Below, piece after piece: positions 1 through 12,082 of a stretch of DNA of 32,842 nucleotides. How positions within the stretch are numbered: the first letter of the stretch is position 1; every line of letters starts with the position of its first letter. Source of the stretch: Alphaproteobacteria bacterium (GTDB taxonomy: Bacteria > Pseudomonadota > Alphaproteobacteria > Rhizobiales > Beijerinckiaceae); NCBI GenBank assembly GCA_029979185.1, contig JAPOIA010000005.1:1-32842 (forward strand), in the 5' to 3' direction. The notes under the pieces were generated by a model. It saw only the letters and a program-made list of their open reading frames with translations, was not told the DNA's origin and made no database searches. The translations under genes and the position numbers were made by a program.

Positions 1-4
1 GTCG

Positions 5-1303
5 GTGCCGAGCGCAGCGGTGGTGCGGCGCGGCGAGGTCGCCGGCGTCTATGTGCAGGACGCGCAGGGTCGTTTTTCCCTTGCGCCCGGCCTGGCGGTT
101 ACAGACGCTGTCCGTGAAGTTGCGGATGTGCGGGCAAAGGCGCCCGATACGGTTATTCGTGATCTTACCATCAAGCGCCTGAACTGGGAACAAGCCGGAA
201 ATCTTTACGATGCCTGGTGCAGGCTTGCCGGCAACAGCATCGAGACGAATGTCTTCAACGAGCCGGAGTTTGCGCTTTCGGCAGCCCAGCATTTTCCCGA
301 AGCCCGGCGGCCCGATTTCCTGTTCATCAGCACAACCACTACGAGCGGCACGCCCGATAAACTGGTTGCCGTCTTCGCCTTCGAGGAACAGCACAGATTT
401 GGCAAGCAATTCGGCCGGCTGTGGTGTCCGCCCCAGATGGCGCTGGCCACGCCCCTGATCGATCCAGACTACGGGATGGCTGTACTGGATCTCCTGCACG
501 ACTGGCTGGCCAGCGAATATCCTGCAATGTCGGCTTTGCTGATGCCGGCGATACACGCCACCGGCAAGTTCAGTGATCTCCTGCGCGAGCATGCAGAGCT
601 ACGATTGCTGCAAATCTGTGAATTCGACCGGTTCAGCCGCGCGGTTCTCGTTAGCGGACCAGATGCGGCGCAGCGGGTTGCCGAGCGGATCGGAGGTAAG
701 CGCAACAAGGAATTCCGCCGCCTGTGGCGGCGGCTGTCGGAGCGTGGCAAGCTGGAATTCGTGACGGCCCAAAGCGCATCAGACGTCAAGTTGGCAACAG
801 AATATTTCCTTGCATTGGAAGCGTTGGGCTGGAAGGGAAAGCGCAGGACCGCCTTGCTCTGCGATCCGTCGCTGGCGACTTTTACTCGCACAATTTCGCG
901 CCGCCTTGCGAAGAAGGACAAGATTGAAATCGACGCCCTGACCCTGGACGGCACCCCTGTTGCCATGGCCATCGTGTTCCGGTCCGGCAAAAAGGCCTAT
1001 TTCTGGAAAACCGCCTTCAAGGAAGATTTCGCCTCCTATTCGCCTGGCGTGCTGCTGACGCTGGCCATGACTTCGCGTCTTGTCGCTGATACCGGAACCG
1101 GCTTCGTCAATTCCTGCGCGATCCCCAATCATCCGATGATTGATCACCTGTGGCCAGACCGCATCGAGATGGCGGATATGCTGATCTCGTTTCAGGGCCG
1201 GACCGGACGGCGCTTTCAATTTGCTGCAAGTCTGGAAGGCATACGGCGCAAGGTGCGCAGCATCGCGAAGGCTGCCTATCACATGCTGAAACGCCAGGGC
1301 TGA
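5..1303 (+). CDS. GNAT-family acetyltransferase, CelD/BcsL type, possibly cut or fused at the N-terminus
   Basis: The protein (432 residues from a GTG at the window edge) resembles the CelD/BcsL group of GNAT acetyltransferases, cytoplasmic proteins often linked to exopolysaccharide or cellulose synthesis. The group hallmark is the basic stretch FRRLWRRLSERGKLEF near residues 235-255, followed by a GNAT fold with KAYFWKTAF and a C-terminal basic tail. The acceptor substrate cannot be told. The first ~27 residues (VPSAAVVRRGEVAGVYVQDA) read like the C-terminal part of an RND-efflux membrane fusion protein, not an acetyltransferase. The frame is open to the edge, so the gene may start upstream as a longer fusion, or the real start may be internal, for example GTG at 128. 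It converges on the acyl-CoA synthetase gene; a weak 6-bp hairpin (1323-1341) lies between them without a T-tract. The family call is fairly safe; the start is not. Confidence 0.7.
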   Translation: MPSAAVVRRGEVAGVYVQDAQGRFSLAPGLAVTDAVREVADVRAKAPDTVIRDLTIKRLNWEQAGNLYDAWCRLAGNSIETNVFNEPEFALSAAQHFPEARRPDFLFISTTTTSGTPDKLVAVFAFEEQHRFGKQFGRLWCPPQMALATPLIDPDYGMAVLDLLHDWLASEYPAMSALLMPAIHATGKFSDLLREHAELRLLQICEFDRFSRAVLVSGPDAAQRVAERIGGKRNKEFRRLWRRLSERGKLEFVTAQSASDVKLATEYFLALEALGWKGKRRTALLCDPSLATFTRTISRRLAKKDKIEIDALTLDGTPVAMAIVFRSGKKAYFWKTAFKEDFASYSPGVLLTLAMTSRLVADTGTGFVNSCAIPNHPMIDHLWPDRIEMADMLISFQGRTGRRFQFAASLEGIRRKVRSIAKAAYHMLKRQG

Positions 1304-1381
1304 ATCTGACAATACGCTTCACAAGGCCACAGCCCGGCCTTCATAGTGCGAAGCCGATTGTTGCCTCCTTGCGGAGCCTTC

Positions 1382-2995
1382 TCAGGCTCGCTCGCGCAAC
1401 AGCCTGCGGATGATCTTGCCGGTCGTCGTCAATGGCAATTCCGCAGTGAATTCCACCTCGCGCGGATATTCATGTGCCGACAGACGTTCGCGCACAAAGG
1501 TCTGGATTTCCCTTGCCAGCGCGTCGCTGGGCGCAAAGCCATCACGCAGGACAATGAAAGCCTTTACGATCTCCGTACGCAACGGATCAGGCTTGCCGAC
1601 CGCGGCAGCAATAGCGACAGCCGGATGGCCGATCAGGCAATCCTCGATTTCGCCGGGGCCTATCCGATAGCCTGAGGATGTGATGACATCGTCGTCGCGG
1701 CCCACAAAGAAGAAGTAGCCTTCGGCGTCGGTGTATCCCTGGTCGCCCGTCGTCATCCAGTCGCCGATGAACTTGTCCCGGGTTGCTTCCGGCCGGTTCC
1801 AATATCCCAAAAACATGATCGGATCGGGACGTTGCATTGCTATCTGTCCGGTCTCGCCGGGATCGCAGACCGATCCGTCGGCGCGGATGATCGCGACGGT
1901 ATGACCGGGAACAGGCCGACCCATTGAGCCTGGTTTGTTGACGCCTATGGCGGCGCAGGATCCCAGCACCTGGTTGCATTCGGTCTGGCCATAGAATTCG
2001 TTGATGACGGGGCCGAGTTCCTTGCGGCCCCATTCGAAGACTTCCGCGCCTAACGCCTCGCCACCGGAAGCAATGGATCGCAGGTTCAGCTTGAAACGCT
2101 CGCGCGGCCGGTCAGCTGCGCGCAACATGCGCAACGCCGTTGGCGGGATGAAGCAGTTGCGAATGCCAGTGCGCTGCATCAGATCGTAAGCTGCCTCGGG
2201 ATCGAAGCGCTCGAAGGCGCAGGCGACAACCGGAAGCCCGAAATACAGGCCGGGAAGAAGTATGTTCAAAAGGCCGCCGGCCCAGGCCCAGTCGGCGGGG
2301 GTCCATAGAACATCGCCAGGCTGCGGCAGGAAGTCATGGGTATATTGCGTACCCGGCAGATGGCCGAGCAGCACGCGATGACCGTGCAGGGCGCCCTTCG
2401 GTGCGCCGGTGGTGCCCGACGTGTAGACCATGACCGCCGGATCGTCCGGCCCGGTGTCAACAGTGTCGAACGTCCCGCCGGCTTGCGCCATTAGGCCATG
2501 GAAATCGAGCGCCTTCCCTTTGGCGCCACTGGTGCAGAGAATGCATTCCAGCGTTTCGGCCGGGCCAGCTATCTGCTCGACCTTTTCAAGGCCTGCGCCA
2601 TTGGTCACGAGCAGCTTTATGCCAGCATCGGAAAGCCTGTACTCGATGGCGTCGATGCCGAACAGCAAGGCCAGCGGCACCGCAATCGCACCCACCTTGT
2701 AAATCGCCATATGGGTTACGGCCGCATCGAGAGTCTGCGGCAAGAGAATGCCGACGCGATCACCCGCGGTGACACCATGATCGCGCAGAACATTGGCCAG
2801 CCGATTGGACTGCGCCTGAAGCTGCCGGAAGCTGGTGGTTGTGATGGCGCCTCCAGCGGCTTCAATGATGGCGGGACTGTCCGGCGTTTTTTCGGCCCAG
2901 CGGTCGCAGCAGACCTCTGCGATATTGAATTTTTCCGGAACGATCCAGCGGAAGCCTGCCCAGAGGGCATCATAGGTGCGAATGTCAGGCAGCAT
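1382..2995 (-). CDS. AMP-binding acyl-CoA synthetase (acetyl/medium-chain type)
   Basis: This is an ANL-superfamily adenylate-forming enzyme that activates a carboxylic acid with ATP and joins it to CoA in the cytoplasm. The phosphate-binding motif VMVYTSGTTGAPKG lies near residue 190. The A5-type motif NEFYGQTECN, the hinge-region WMTTGDQGY and GRDDDVITSSGYRIGPGEIE, and the C-terminal TTTGKIIRR with the adenylation lysine are all present, so the enzyme looks complete (537 residues). The motif set is closest to acetyl-CoA synthetase-like and medium-chain enzymes; the real acid cannot be read from the sequence. The track starts at GTG 3016. I prefer ATG 2995, where the protein begins MLPDIRTYDALW, with a GGGGGA stretch upstream. 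It is divergent from the TerC gene and alone on its strand. Confidence 0.85.
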   Translation of the reverse strand: MLPDIRTYDALWAGFRWIVPEKFNIAEVCCDRWAEKTPDSPAIIEAAGGAITTTSFRQLQAQSNRLANVLRDHGVTAGDRVGILLPQTLDAAVTHMAIYKVGAIAVPLALLFGIDAIEYRLSDAGIKLLVTNGAGLEKVEQIAGPAETLECILCTSGAKGKALDFHGLMAQAGGTFDTVDTGPDDPAVMVYTSGTTGAPKGALHGHRVLLGHLPGTQYTHDFLPQPGDVLWTPADWAWAGGLLNILLPGLYFGLPVVACAFERFDPEAAYDLMQRTGIRNCFIPPTALRMLRAADRPRERFKLNLRSIASGGEALGAEVFEWGRKELGPVINEFYGQTECNQVLGSCAAIGVNKPGSMGRPVPGHTVAIIRADGSVCDPGETGQIAMQRPDPIMFLGYWNRPEATRDKFIGDWMTTGDQGYTDAEGYFFFVGRDDDVITSSGYRIGPGEIEDCLIGHPAVAIAAAVGKPDPLRTEIVKAFIVLRDGFAPSDALAREIQTFVRERLSAHEYPREVEFTAELPLTTTGKIIRRLLRERA

Positions 2996-3246
2996 CTTGC
3001 AGCGCTTTTCCCCCACGACTGATTTGTAAGCTCATAATGACCCGCCGGAAAGGCAATTGCCACCGGAAACTGGGATGGCCTATCCACCGTTTATAAACGA
3101 TAGCGGCGATTTCACATGGCGGGCCTTGACCCGGTGGATCGCGCTCCTATCTCTGTCCCGTTGGCGACCGGGCCCCTCTGGCGGAGCTCGTGCTTCGTGA
3201 TGTCGGCGCCACTTGTGCAACTCGTTGCCCTGCATGGAGCCCGGTC

Positions 3247-4254
3247 ATGGACCTAGCAGCCTTACCTCTGTTTGTCTCAGAAAGCCTTTCCACCACCTGG
3301 CTTGGCAAGCCGGTCTGGATGTGGATCGCTTTCCACATTCTCGTTGCCGTCCTGATGGCCTTCGATCTTGGCGTTCTGCAACGCAAGGCCAAGGACTACG
3401 GTGTTCGCGAGAGCCTGTATTTGTCAGCCTTCTATATTTCCCTGGGACTTGCCTTCGGCGTTTGGGTCGGCTGGGCAATTTCGCCAAAGGCGGGCCTTGA
3501 GTATCTGACCGGCTTCGTGATCGAGAAATCGCTGTCGATAGACAATATCTTCGTTATAGCGATGATCTTCGGCTTCTTCGCCATACCGCGCCGCCAGCAA
3601 TACAGGGTGCTGTTTTGGGGCATATTGGCTGTGATAGTCCTGCGCGGATTGATGATCGGCATTGGCGCCGCCCTTGTGCAGAACTTCAACTGGATCCTGT
3701 ACCTCTTTGCGGCCTTCCTCGTCGTCACTGGCGTCAAGATGCTGTGGGGCAGCGACGAACACTACAACGTCGAACAGAACCGCCTCTACAGGTTCATGCA
3801 GCGGCGGTTCCGCATCACACAGGAGCCGCATGGCGATCGCTTCTTTGTCCGCTTGCCGGATGGAAAAACGGGAAAGCTGGTTTTGTGGGCGACACCGCTG
3901 TTCGTCGTTCTGGTGATGGTGAATATTGCCGACGTAATCTTTGCCGTCGATTCCGTGCCGGCGATCTTTGCGATCACGACCGACACGTTCATCGTCTACA
4001 CTTCGAATATCTTCGCGATCCTCGGGCTTCGTGCGCTCTATTTCGCACTGGCTGCGATGATCGACCGCTTTGCCTACCTCAAGTATGCGCTGGCGCTGGT
4101 GCTGATTTTCATCGGCAGCAAGATATTCCTGGCCGACATGCTGGGACTGGCGAAGATACCGCCGGCACTATCGCTGGGCGTGACATTCGCAATCCTTGGC
4201 GGCGGAATCGGCTGGTCGCTGTGGAAGACGCGGCGGCACCAGCACCCGGCTTAA
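3247..4254 (+). CDS. TerC family integral membrane protein
   Basis: The TerC family (Alx, YgjT, YkoY relatives) consists of polytopic inner-membrane proteins linked to metal, especially manganese, homeostasis and to tellurite resistance. Two family signatures with acidic residues within membrane segments are visible: EKSLSIDNIFVIAMIF in the first half and NIADVIFAVDSVPAIFAIT in the second. Several further hydrophobic segments follow and the protein ends with a short basic tail. I take ATG 3247 as the start (335 residues, near the ~320 of Alx) because GGAG lies 7 bases upstream; the track start at 3190 adds 19 residues without membrane character. A terminator follows directly. The 230-bp upstream gap holds a 7-bp inverted repeat (TCCACCG at 3083, CGGTGGA at 3132), but I could not recognise a yybP-ykoY manganese riboswitch there. 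Confidence 0.9.
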   Translation: MDLAALPLFVSESLSTTWLGKPVWMWIAFHILVAVLMAFDLGVLQRKAKDYGVRESLYLSAFYISLGLAFGVWVGWAISPKAGLEYLTGFVIEKSLSIDNIFVIAMIFGFFAIPRRQQYRVLFWGILAVIVLRGLMIGIGAALVQNFNWILYLFAAFLVVTGVKMLWGSDEHYNVEQNRLYRFMQRRFRITQEPHGDRFFVRLPDGKTGKLVLWATPLFVVLVMVNIADVIFAVDSVPAIFAITTDTFIVYTSNIFAILGLRALYFALAAMIDRFAYLKYALALVLIFIGSKIFLADMLGLAKIPPALSLGVTFAILGGGIGWSLWKTRRHQHPA

Positions 4255-4272
4255 GACGCATTCCTGCAAAAC

Positions 4273-4302
4273 AAAACGCCCGGCATGACAGCCGGGCGTT
4301 TT
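4273..4302. terminator. Bidirectional rho-independent terminator between terC-like gene and atpC
   Basis: A perfect 12-bp stem (AAAACGCCCGGC / GCCGGGCGTTTT) with a 6-base loop lies 18 bases after the TerC stop and 28 bases beyond the atpC stop. The stem ends in TTTT on the plus strand; on the minus strand the exit reads TTTTGTTTT. It can therefore end both converging transcripts. Confidence 0.85.
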
Positions 4303-4330
4303 CAAAAAATACAGCTGCAAGCCGCCTGCG

Positions 4331-4732
4331 TCAGATGGAAAGCGCTGCCTTCAGTTCCTTCAACTGCTCGAGTTTCTCTATCGCATCGCGCTTGCCCGCT
4401 TCGGACTTGGCGTCGGCAACATCTTCCTCGGCGTTCTTGATTTCCTGGGCGATGCGCTCGGCATTGAGCTCTTCGATAGGCAGAGACTCTTCAGCAAGGA
4501 TTGTCAGGCCGGAGGCCGAGACTTCGGCGAAGCCGCCACGCACGAACAGGCGCATCGTCTTGGCCGGATTCTCATGCACCACGGCGATGCCGGGCTTCAG
4601 CGTCGACATCAGCGGCGCATGATCCTTCATGACTTCGAAGTCGCCTTCGAGGCCTGGTACGACGACGGACTCCACCTCGCCGGAGAACAGAAGTTTTTCC
4701 GGCGAGACTAGCTCGAAATGAAATGCCGCCAT
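4331..4732 (-). CDS. atpC: ATP synthase F1 subunit epsilon
   Basis: Epsilon is the small central-stalk subunit that links gamma to the membrane c-ring and can inhibit ATP hydrolysis. The 133 residues start [27 protein letters not shown], the typical N-terminal beta-sandwich, with the conserved [12 protein letters not shown] and LRPG-like TLKPGIAVV further on, and end in a short helical region rich in Glu, Ala and Lys. The length matches alphaproteobacterial epsilon subunits. It is the last gene of the leftward atpHAGDC operon, 60 bases after atpD, and is followed by a strong hairpin terminator. Confidence 0.97.
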   Translation of the reverse strand: MAAFHFELVSPEKLLFSGEVESVVVPGLEGDFEVMKDHAPLMSTLKPGIAVVHENPAKTMRLFVRGGFAEVSASGLTILAEESLPIEELNAERIAQEIKNAEEDVADAKSEAGKRDAIEKLEQLKELKAALSI

Positions 4733-4792
4733 GGTTTTACTCCGCGATCAGCGTTGCGACGAAACGGTAACGGTCTGCTGTGCAGGATCCGC

Positions 4793-6259
<1,467 letters not shown>

Positions 6260-6270
6260 TCAATGTCGGA

Positions 6271-7137
6271 TCAGAGCGCTTCTGCGCCCGAGATAATTTC
6301 AATCAGTTCCTTGGTGATCATCGCCTGACGCGTGCGGTTGTAGATGATCGTCTGCTTGTTGATCATGTCGCCGGCGTTGCGGGTGGCGTTGTCCATCGCG
6401 CTCATGCGCGCGCCCTGTTCGGAAGCGGCATTTTCCAGCAATGCCCGGAACACCTGGATGGCAATGTTGCGCGGCAGCAGGGTGGCGAGAATCTCGTCCT
6501 GATCGGGCTCATATTCGTAGGAGGCATCAGACGCACCGGCGCCTTCGGGAATGTTGGCCGGGATGATCTGCTGAGCGGTCGGGATCTGCGAGATCACCGA
6601 CTGGAAGCGCGAGAAGAACAACGTGGCGACATCGAACTCGCCGGCGTCGTACATCTCCAGGATCTTCTTGGCGATGTCGTTGGCGTTGACGAAGCCGACA
6701 TTACGCACGGAACGCAATTCAACCAGCTCGACGATCAGCGAGCTGAACTGGCGTCGCAGGATATCGTAGCCCTTCTTGCCGACGCAGAAAATCTTCACCT
6801 GCTTGCCTTCACGCAGCAGCGCCGAGGCGCGGTCGCGGGCAAGGCGGGCAATGGAGGAATTGAAGGCGCCGCAAAGGCCGCGCTCCGCCGTACAAACAAC
6901 CAGCAGATGCACATCGTCCCTGCCGGTACCGGCCAGAAGCGGCGGGCCACCTGCGGAGATGCCGCCTGCGACATTGGCGAGAACGGCGTCCATGCGCTCG
7001 GCATAGGGCCGGGCGGCTTCGGCAGCCGTCTGCGCGCGGCGTAATTTCGCTGCGGCGACCATCTGCATCGCCTTGGTGATCTTTTGCGTCGCCTTCACCG
7101 AAGAGATCCGGTTCCGCAAGTCCTTTAACGAAGCCAT
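6271..7137 (-). CDS. atpG: ATP synthase F1 subunit gamma
   Basis: Gamma is the rotating central shaft of F1. The protein (288 residues) opens with [36 protein letters not shown], the conserved N-terminal helix, and closes with [39 protein letters not shown], the conserved C-terminal helix; both coil together in the shaft. The middle GLCGAFNSS motif is also typical. The length and position between atpA and atpD are standard for the family. There is a 114-base gap to atpA without a gene. Confidence 0.98.
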   Translation of the reverse strand: MASLKDLRNRISSVKATQKITKAMQMVAAAKLRRAQTAAEAARPYAERMDAVLANVAGGISAGGPPLLAGTGRDDVHLLVVCTAERGLCGAFNSSIARLARDRASALLREGKQVKIFCVGKKGYDILRRQFSSLIVELVELRSVRNVGFVNANDIAKKILEMYDAGEFDVATLFFSRFQSVISQIPTAQQIIPANIPEGAGASDASYEYEPDQDEILATLLPRNIAIQVFRALLENAASEQGARMSAMDNATRNAGDMINKQTIIYNRTRQAMITKELIEIISGAEAL

Positions 7138-7251
7138 TTAGTTTCCACATTTTGCTGCGGCGATGGCCAGATTGTCTGCCCGCCGCCAACGCTGGAAATC
7201 ATGGAATAACCGGACCAGGCCCGATTATGCGCAGGTATTCTCGCAATGCCC

Positions 7252-9344
<2,093 letters not shown>

Positions 9345-9713
9345 GTTTCATGCCTTTAATATGTCAACCGCCAAGCCAAGGAAACAGACGCCTTTGAGCC
9401 AGAATCTGGCCGCTCGAAAGCGCAAAAAACCAACACAAACTGTCTGGATATGGAACTGCCTATGCCCTTTTACAACCGCAGCAGAATCCGAGGGCCGCGT
9501 CCGGTTATCATAAGGCATTGTGCGGCGCAACCCTGACTGGATGCGGCGGAATGTATTGCTGCTCCGATACGGCCTGCTTGCTGCCTGTGGGCTTGATGCA
9601 GCGGAAACAATATCCGATAGGTTGCGCGGTCAACTGAAAAGCTCCGGCGCGGCACTGGTAGCGCAAAGCAGGCCTGCCGGATCTGCAAAACCGTCCCGAA
9701 GGACCCCCAAAAC
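9345..9713. other. 369-bp intergenic region, divergent atp operon / rfbG-like gene
   Basis: This gap must hold the promoter of the atp operon (minus) and any promoter for the CDP-glucose dehydratase gene (plus). I see no convincing open frame, no strong hairpin and no clear -35/-10 pair. The short frames in the track here (for example 9520..9732) have no recognisable protein character. Confidence 0.5.
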
Positions 9714-10790
9714 ATGGCCCGTTCCGACATAAATCCCGGTTTCTGGAGCGGAAAGCGCGTTTTCGTAACCGGCCACACCGGTTTCAAGGGCGGCTGGCTT
9801 GCCCTGTGGCTGCATGCACTGGGAGCCGAAGTGCATGGATACGCCCTGCCGCCGCAGGACGGGCCGGGTTTTTTCGCAGCCGCCGGGCTGGGCGACTGTC
9901 TGGCCTCTCATACTTTAGGCGACATTCGCGAGGGCGAATATCTGGCGCAGGCCCTGTCAACCGCGCAACCGGACATCCTGTTCCACATGGCAGCACAGTC
10001 GCTGGTGCGCCTGTCCTACGACGAGCCGGTGGAAACCGTCTCCGCAAATGTCCTGGGCACGGCCATCGTGCTCAACGAGGCCCGTAAAATCAAGCATTTG
10101 CGGGCAATTATCAACGTTACCAGCGACAAATGCTACGAAAATGCCGGCGGCGGGCATGCCTTCCGCGAGAGCGATCCGATGGGCGGACACGACCCCTATT
10201 CTGCCTCGAAGGGCGCGGCAGAACTGATCGCCGCCTCGTTCCGCCGCTCATTTTATGCTTCCGGACCTTGCGGACTGGCCAGCGTGCGAGCCGGCAATGT
10301 GATCGGCGGCGGTGACTGGGCCGCGGACCGGCTTGTTCCGGATTTCTTCCGGGCCCTGGCTGCGAACGAACCCTTGGTCATCCGCTCCCCCAACGCCACC
10401 CGGCCCTGGCAGCATGTGCTGGAGCCGCTATCCGGTTACATGCTGCTGGCCCAGGAGATCGCATCGGGACGGGAGGGCGTGGCTTCAGGCTGGAATTTCG
10501 GGCCGGATATCGAAAGCGTGAAGCCGGTGCGCTGGATAACCGATTACCTGAGCGAAAGGTTCGGCGGGTCCGTGGAGCTCGACGAGGGGCCGCATCCCCA
10601 CGAAGCGGCACGGTTGCAGCTGGACTGCGGGAAAGCCCGCGACCTGCTGGGCTGGACGCCGCGCTGGACGCTGTCCGAAGCGCTCGACAAAACCGGCGCC
10701 TGGTATCTGGCGTGGCAGGACGGCAAGGACATGCAGGCGTTCACGCGCGAGCAGATAAGATCTTATCCCGGTTCCGGCCTGCAGAAATGA
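9714..10790 (+). CDS. rfbG: CDP-glucose 4,6-dehydratase
   Basis: This is an extended short-chain dehydrogenase that turns CDP-glucose into CDP-4-dehydro-6-deoxyglucose, the entry step to 3,6-dideoxyhexoses and other CDP-deoxysugars of the cell surface. The NAD-binding glycine motif GHTGFKGG is at residues 20-27. The TSDK motif is at 136-139 and the YxxxK pair (Y162, K166) sits in YSASKGAAE. Sub-family signatures RAGNVIGGGDWAADRLVPD and RPWQHVLEPLSGY separate it from dTDP-glucose dehydratases. AAGGA precedes the ATG. At 358 residues it is complete. It stands alone: the usual partner rfbF (glucose-1-phosphate cytidylyltransferase) and later-step enzymes are not in the window, so its substrate must come from genes elsewhere. 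Confidence 0.9.
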   Translation: MARSDINPGFWSGKRVFVTGHTGFKGGWLALWLHALGAEVHGYALPPQDGPGFFAAAGLGDCLASHTLGDIREGEYLAQALSTAQPDILFHMAAQSLVRLSYDEPVETVSANVLGTAIVLNEARKIKHLRAIINVTSDKCYENAGGGHAFRESDPMGGHDPYSASKGAAELIAASFRRSFYASGPCGLASVRAGNVIGGGDWAADRLVPDFFRALAANEPLVIRSPNATRPWQHVLEPLSGYMLLAQEIASGREGVASGWNFGPDIESVKPVRWITDYLSERFGGSVELDEGPHPHEAARLQLDCGKARDLLGWTPRWTLSEALDKTGAWYLAWQDGKDMQAFTREQIRSYPGSGLQK

Positions 10791-10920
10791 CTTTGTAATC
10801 GTGACCTTCCCAAAACATGCCGCTTGCCATACCCGGTGCATCGAACCGCAAGATGCCGTATAAACAGTTCATCGTCGCGCCCGCGGCAATAGAACAAGCA
10901 AAAACGAGGAAACCTTCCAC

Positions 10921-11967
10921 ATGACACGCGCCTATCTCAACCGCCTTCCCGCAATAGCCATTGCCGCAACAGCCATCTGCACGCTTCCCGCAGCCGCTGA
11001 TCCGGTCGCCGACTTCTACAAGGGCAAGAAGCTCACGATCGTCGTCGGATATGGCGCAGGCGGCGGATACGATACGACGACCCGGCTGCTGGCGCGACAT
11101 CTCGGCAATTTCATTCCCGGCAAACCGGGCCTCGTGGTGCAGAACATGACCGGCGCGGGCTCGCTCGTCGCCGCCAATTATCTCTACAACAATGCGCCGA
11201 AAGACGGCTCGACCATCGGCGTGTTTTCCTCGACCATCGCGCTGTTGCCGGTCTATGGCGACAAGAAAGCCCGTTTCGAAACGATGAAGTTCAACTGGAT
11301 CGGCTCGATCCATCAGGACGTCATGGCCTGCGCTGTGTGGAAAGGCGCGGGGCAGGGCATCAAGACATTGCCGGACCTGATCAAGGCCAAGCAGACGGTG
11401 ATCTTCGGTTCCGATGGAGCGGATGCGCCGTTGACCCGCTGGCCGATGTTCATGAAGAACATGCTGGGCGCAAACCTGAAGGTCGTGCCCGGCTACAAGG
11501 GCACGCGCGCCATCAATTTCGCCATGAAGAAAGGCGAACTGAATGCCTCCTGCGGCATGTTCGAATCCTCGGTGCGCGGCGCCTATTCCAAGGACTATGC
11601 CTCCGGCGATCTCAACATCTTCGTGCAGGCCGGCACCAAGAACATCCCGTTCTTCGGCAATGCGACGAACCTTTACTCGATGATGAAGAACGACGACGAC
11701 CTGAAGGTCGCCAAGCTGGTCTGGAAGCCGGCGGAACTGACGCGCCCGCTGGCTGCACCGCCCGGAGTAGCTGCCGATCGCGTCAAGGCTTTGCGCAAGG
11801 GCATGCTGGATGCAATCGCCAGCCAGGCCTTCAAGGAAGACGCCAAGAAGCTCAAGATCGAATTCAATCCGCTGTCCGGAGAAGGTATGGAAGAAGCGCT
11901 GAAAGAATTGTCTGCGACACCGCCCGCACTGGTGAAGAAGGCGCTTGAAGTGACGCGGAAGAATTAA
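10921..11967 (+). CDS. Tripartite tricarboxylate transporter substrate-binding protein (Bug/TctC family)
   Basis: Bug/TctC proteins are periplasmic binding proteins that hand carboxylic acids, often dicarboxylates or aromatic acids, to TctAB membrane partners. A signal peptide is clear (residues 1-26, basic start, ALA-rich core, cleavage near AAADP). The family pattern KLTIVVGYGAGGGYDTTTRLLARHLG and VVQNMTGAGSLVAANYLY follows. AGGA lies ahead of the ATG. No tctA or tctB is present, so it is an orphan receptor; the ligand cannot be told. A hairpin followed by TAATATTTT lies after the stop. A second member of the family sits on the other side of priA, on the opposite strand. Confidence 0.9.
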   Translation: MTRAYLNRLPAIAIAATAICTLPAAADPVADFYKGKKLTIVVGYGAGGGYDTTTRLLARHLGNFIPGKPGLVVQNMTGAGSLVAANYLYNNAPKDGSTIGVFSSTIALLPVYGDKKARFETMKFNWIGSIHQDVMACAVWKGAGQGIKTLPDLIKAKQTVIFGSDGADAPLTRWPMFMKNMLGANLKVVPGYKGTRAINFAMKKGELNASCGMFESSVRGAYSKDYASGDLNIFVQAGTKNIPFFGNATNLYSMMKNDDDLKVAKLVWKPAELTRPLAAPPGVAADRVKALRKGMLDAIASQAFKEDAKKLKIEFNPLSGEGMEEALKELSATPPALVKKALEVTRKN

Positions 11968-12017
11968 TTGCAGGCTGGCGTATCGGCCGGCCGACAATCA
12001 CTCGCGACCACCGTATT

Positions 12018-12043
12018 GCCCGGAGCTGAAATCAGCGCCGGGC
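12018..12043 (+). terminator. Probable terminator after the TctC-family gene
   Basis: GCCCGG-a-GCTG-aaat-CAGC-g-CCGGGC forms an 11-bp stem with one mismatch and a 4-base loop, followed by TAATATTTT. It lies 51 bases after the stop of the plus-strand gene and also between it and the converging priA, so it may serve both. The T-tract is imperfect. Confidence 0.55.
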
Positions 12044-12082
12044 TAATATTTTCAGGAGGTCGGAACAAGGCTCGCGTACCAC

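Noticed and set aside
3017-3246. Manganese (yybP-ykoY) riboswitch before the TerC gene
   Set aside because: The family is often controlled this way, and a 7-bp inverted repeat is present, but the conserved core bases are not recognisable by eye.
10741-11997. 418-aa minus-strand ORF opposite the TctC gene
   Set aside because: The plus-strand frame has a signal peptide and clear family motifs; the antisense frame is low-complexity and His/Arg rich without any domain.
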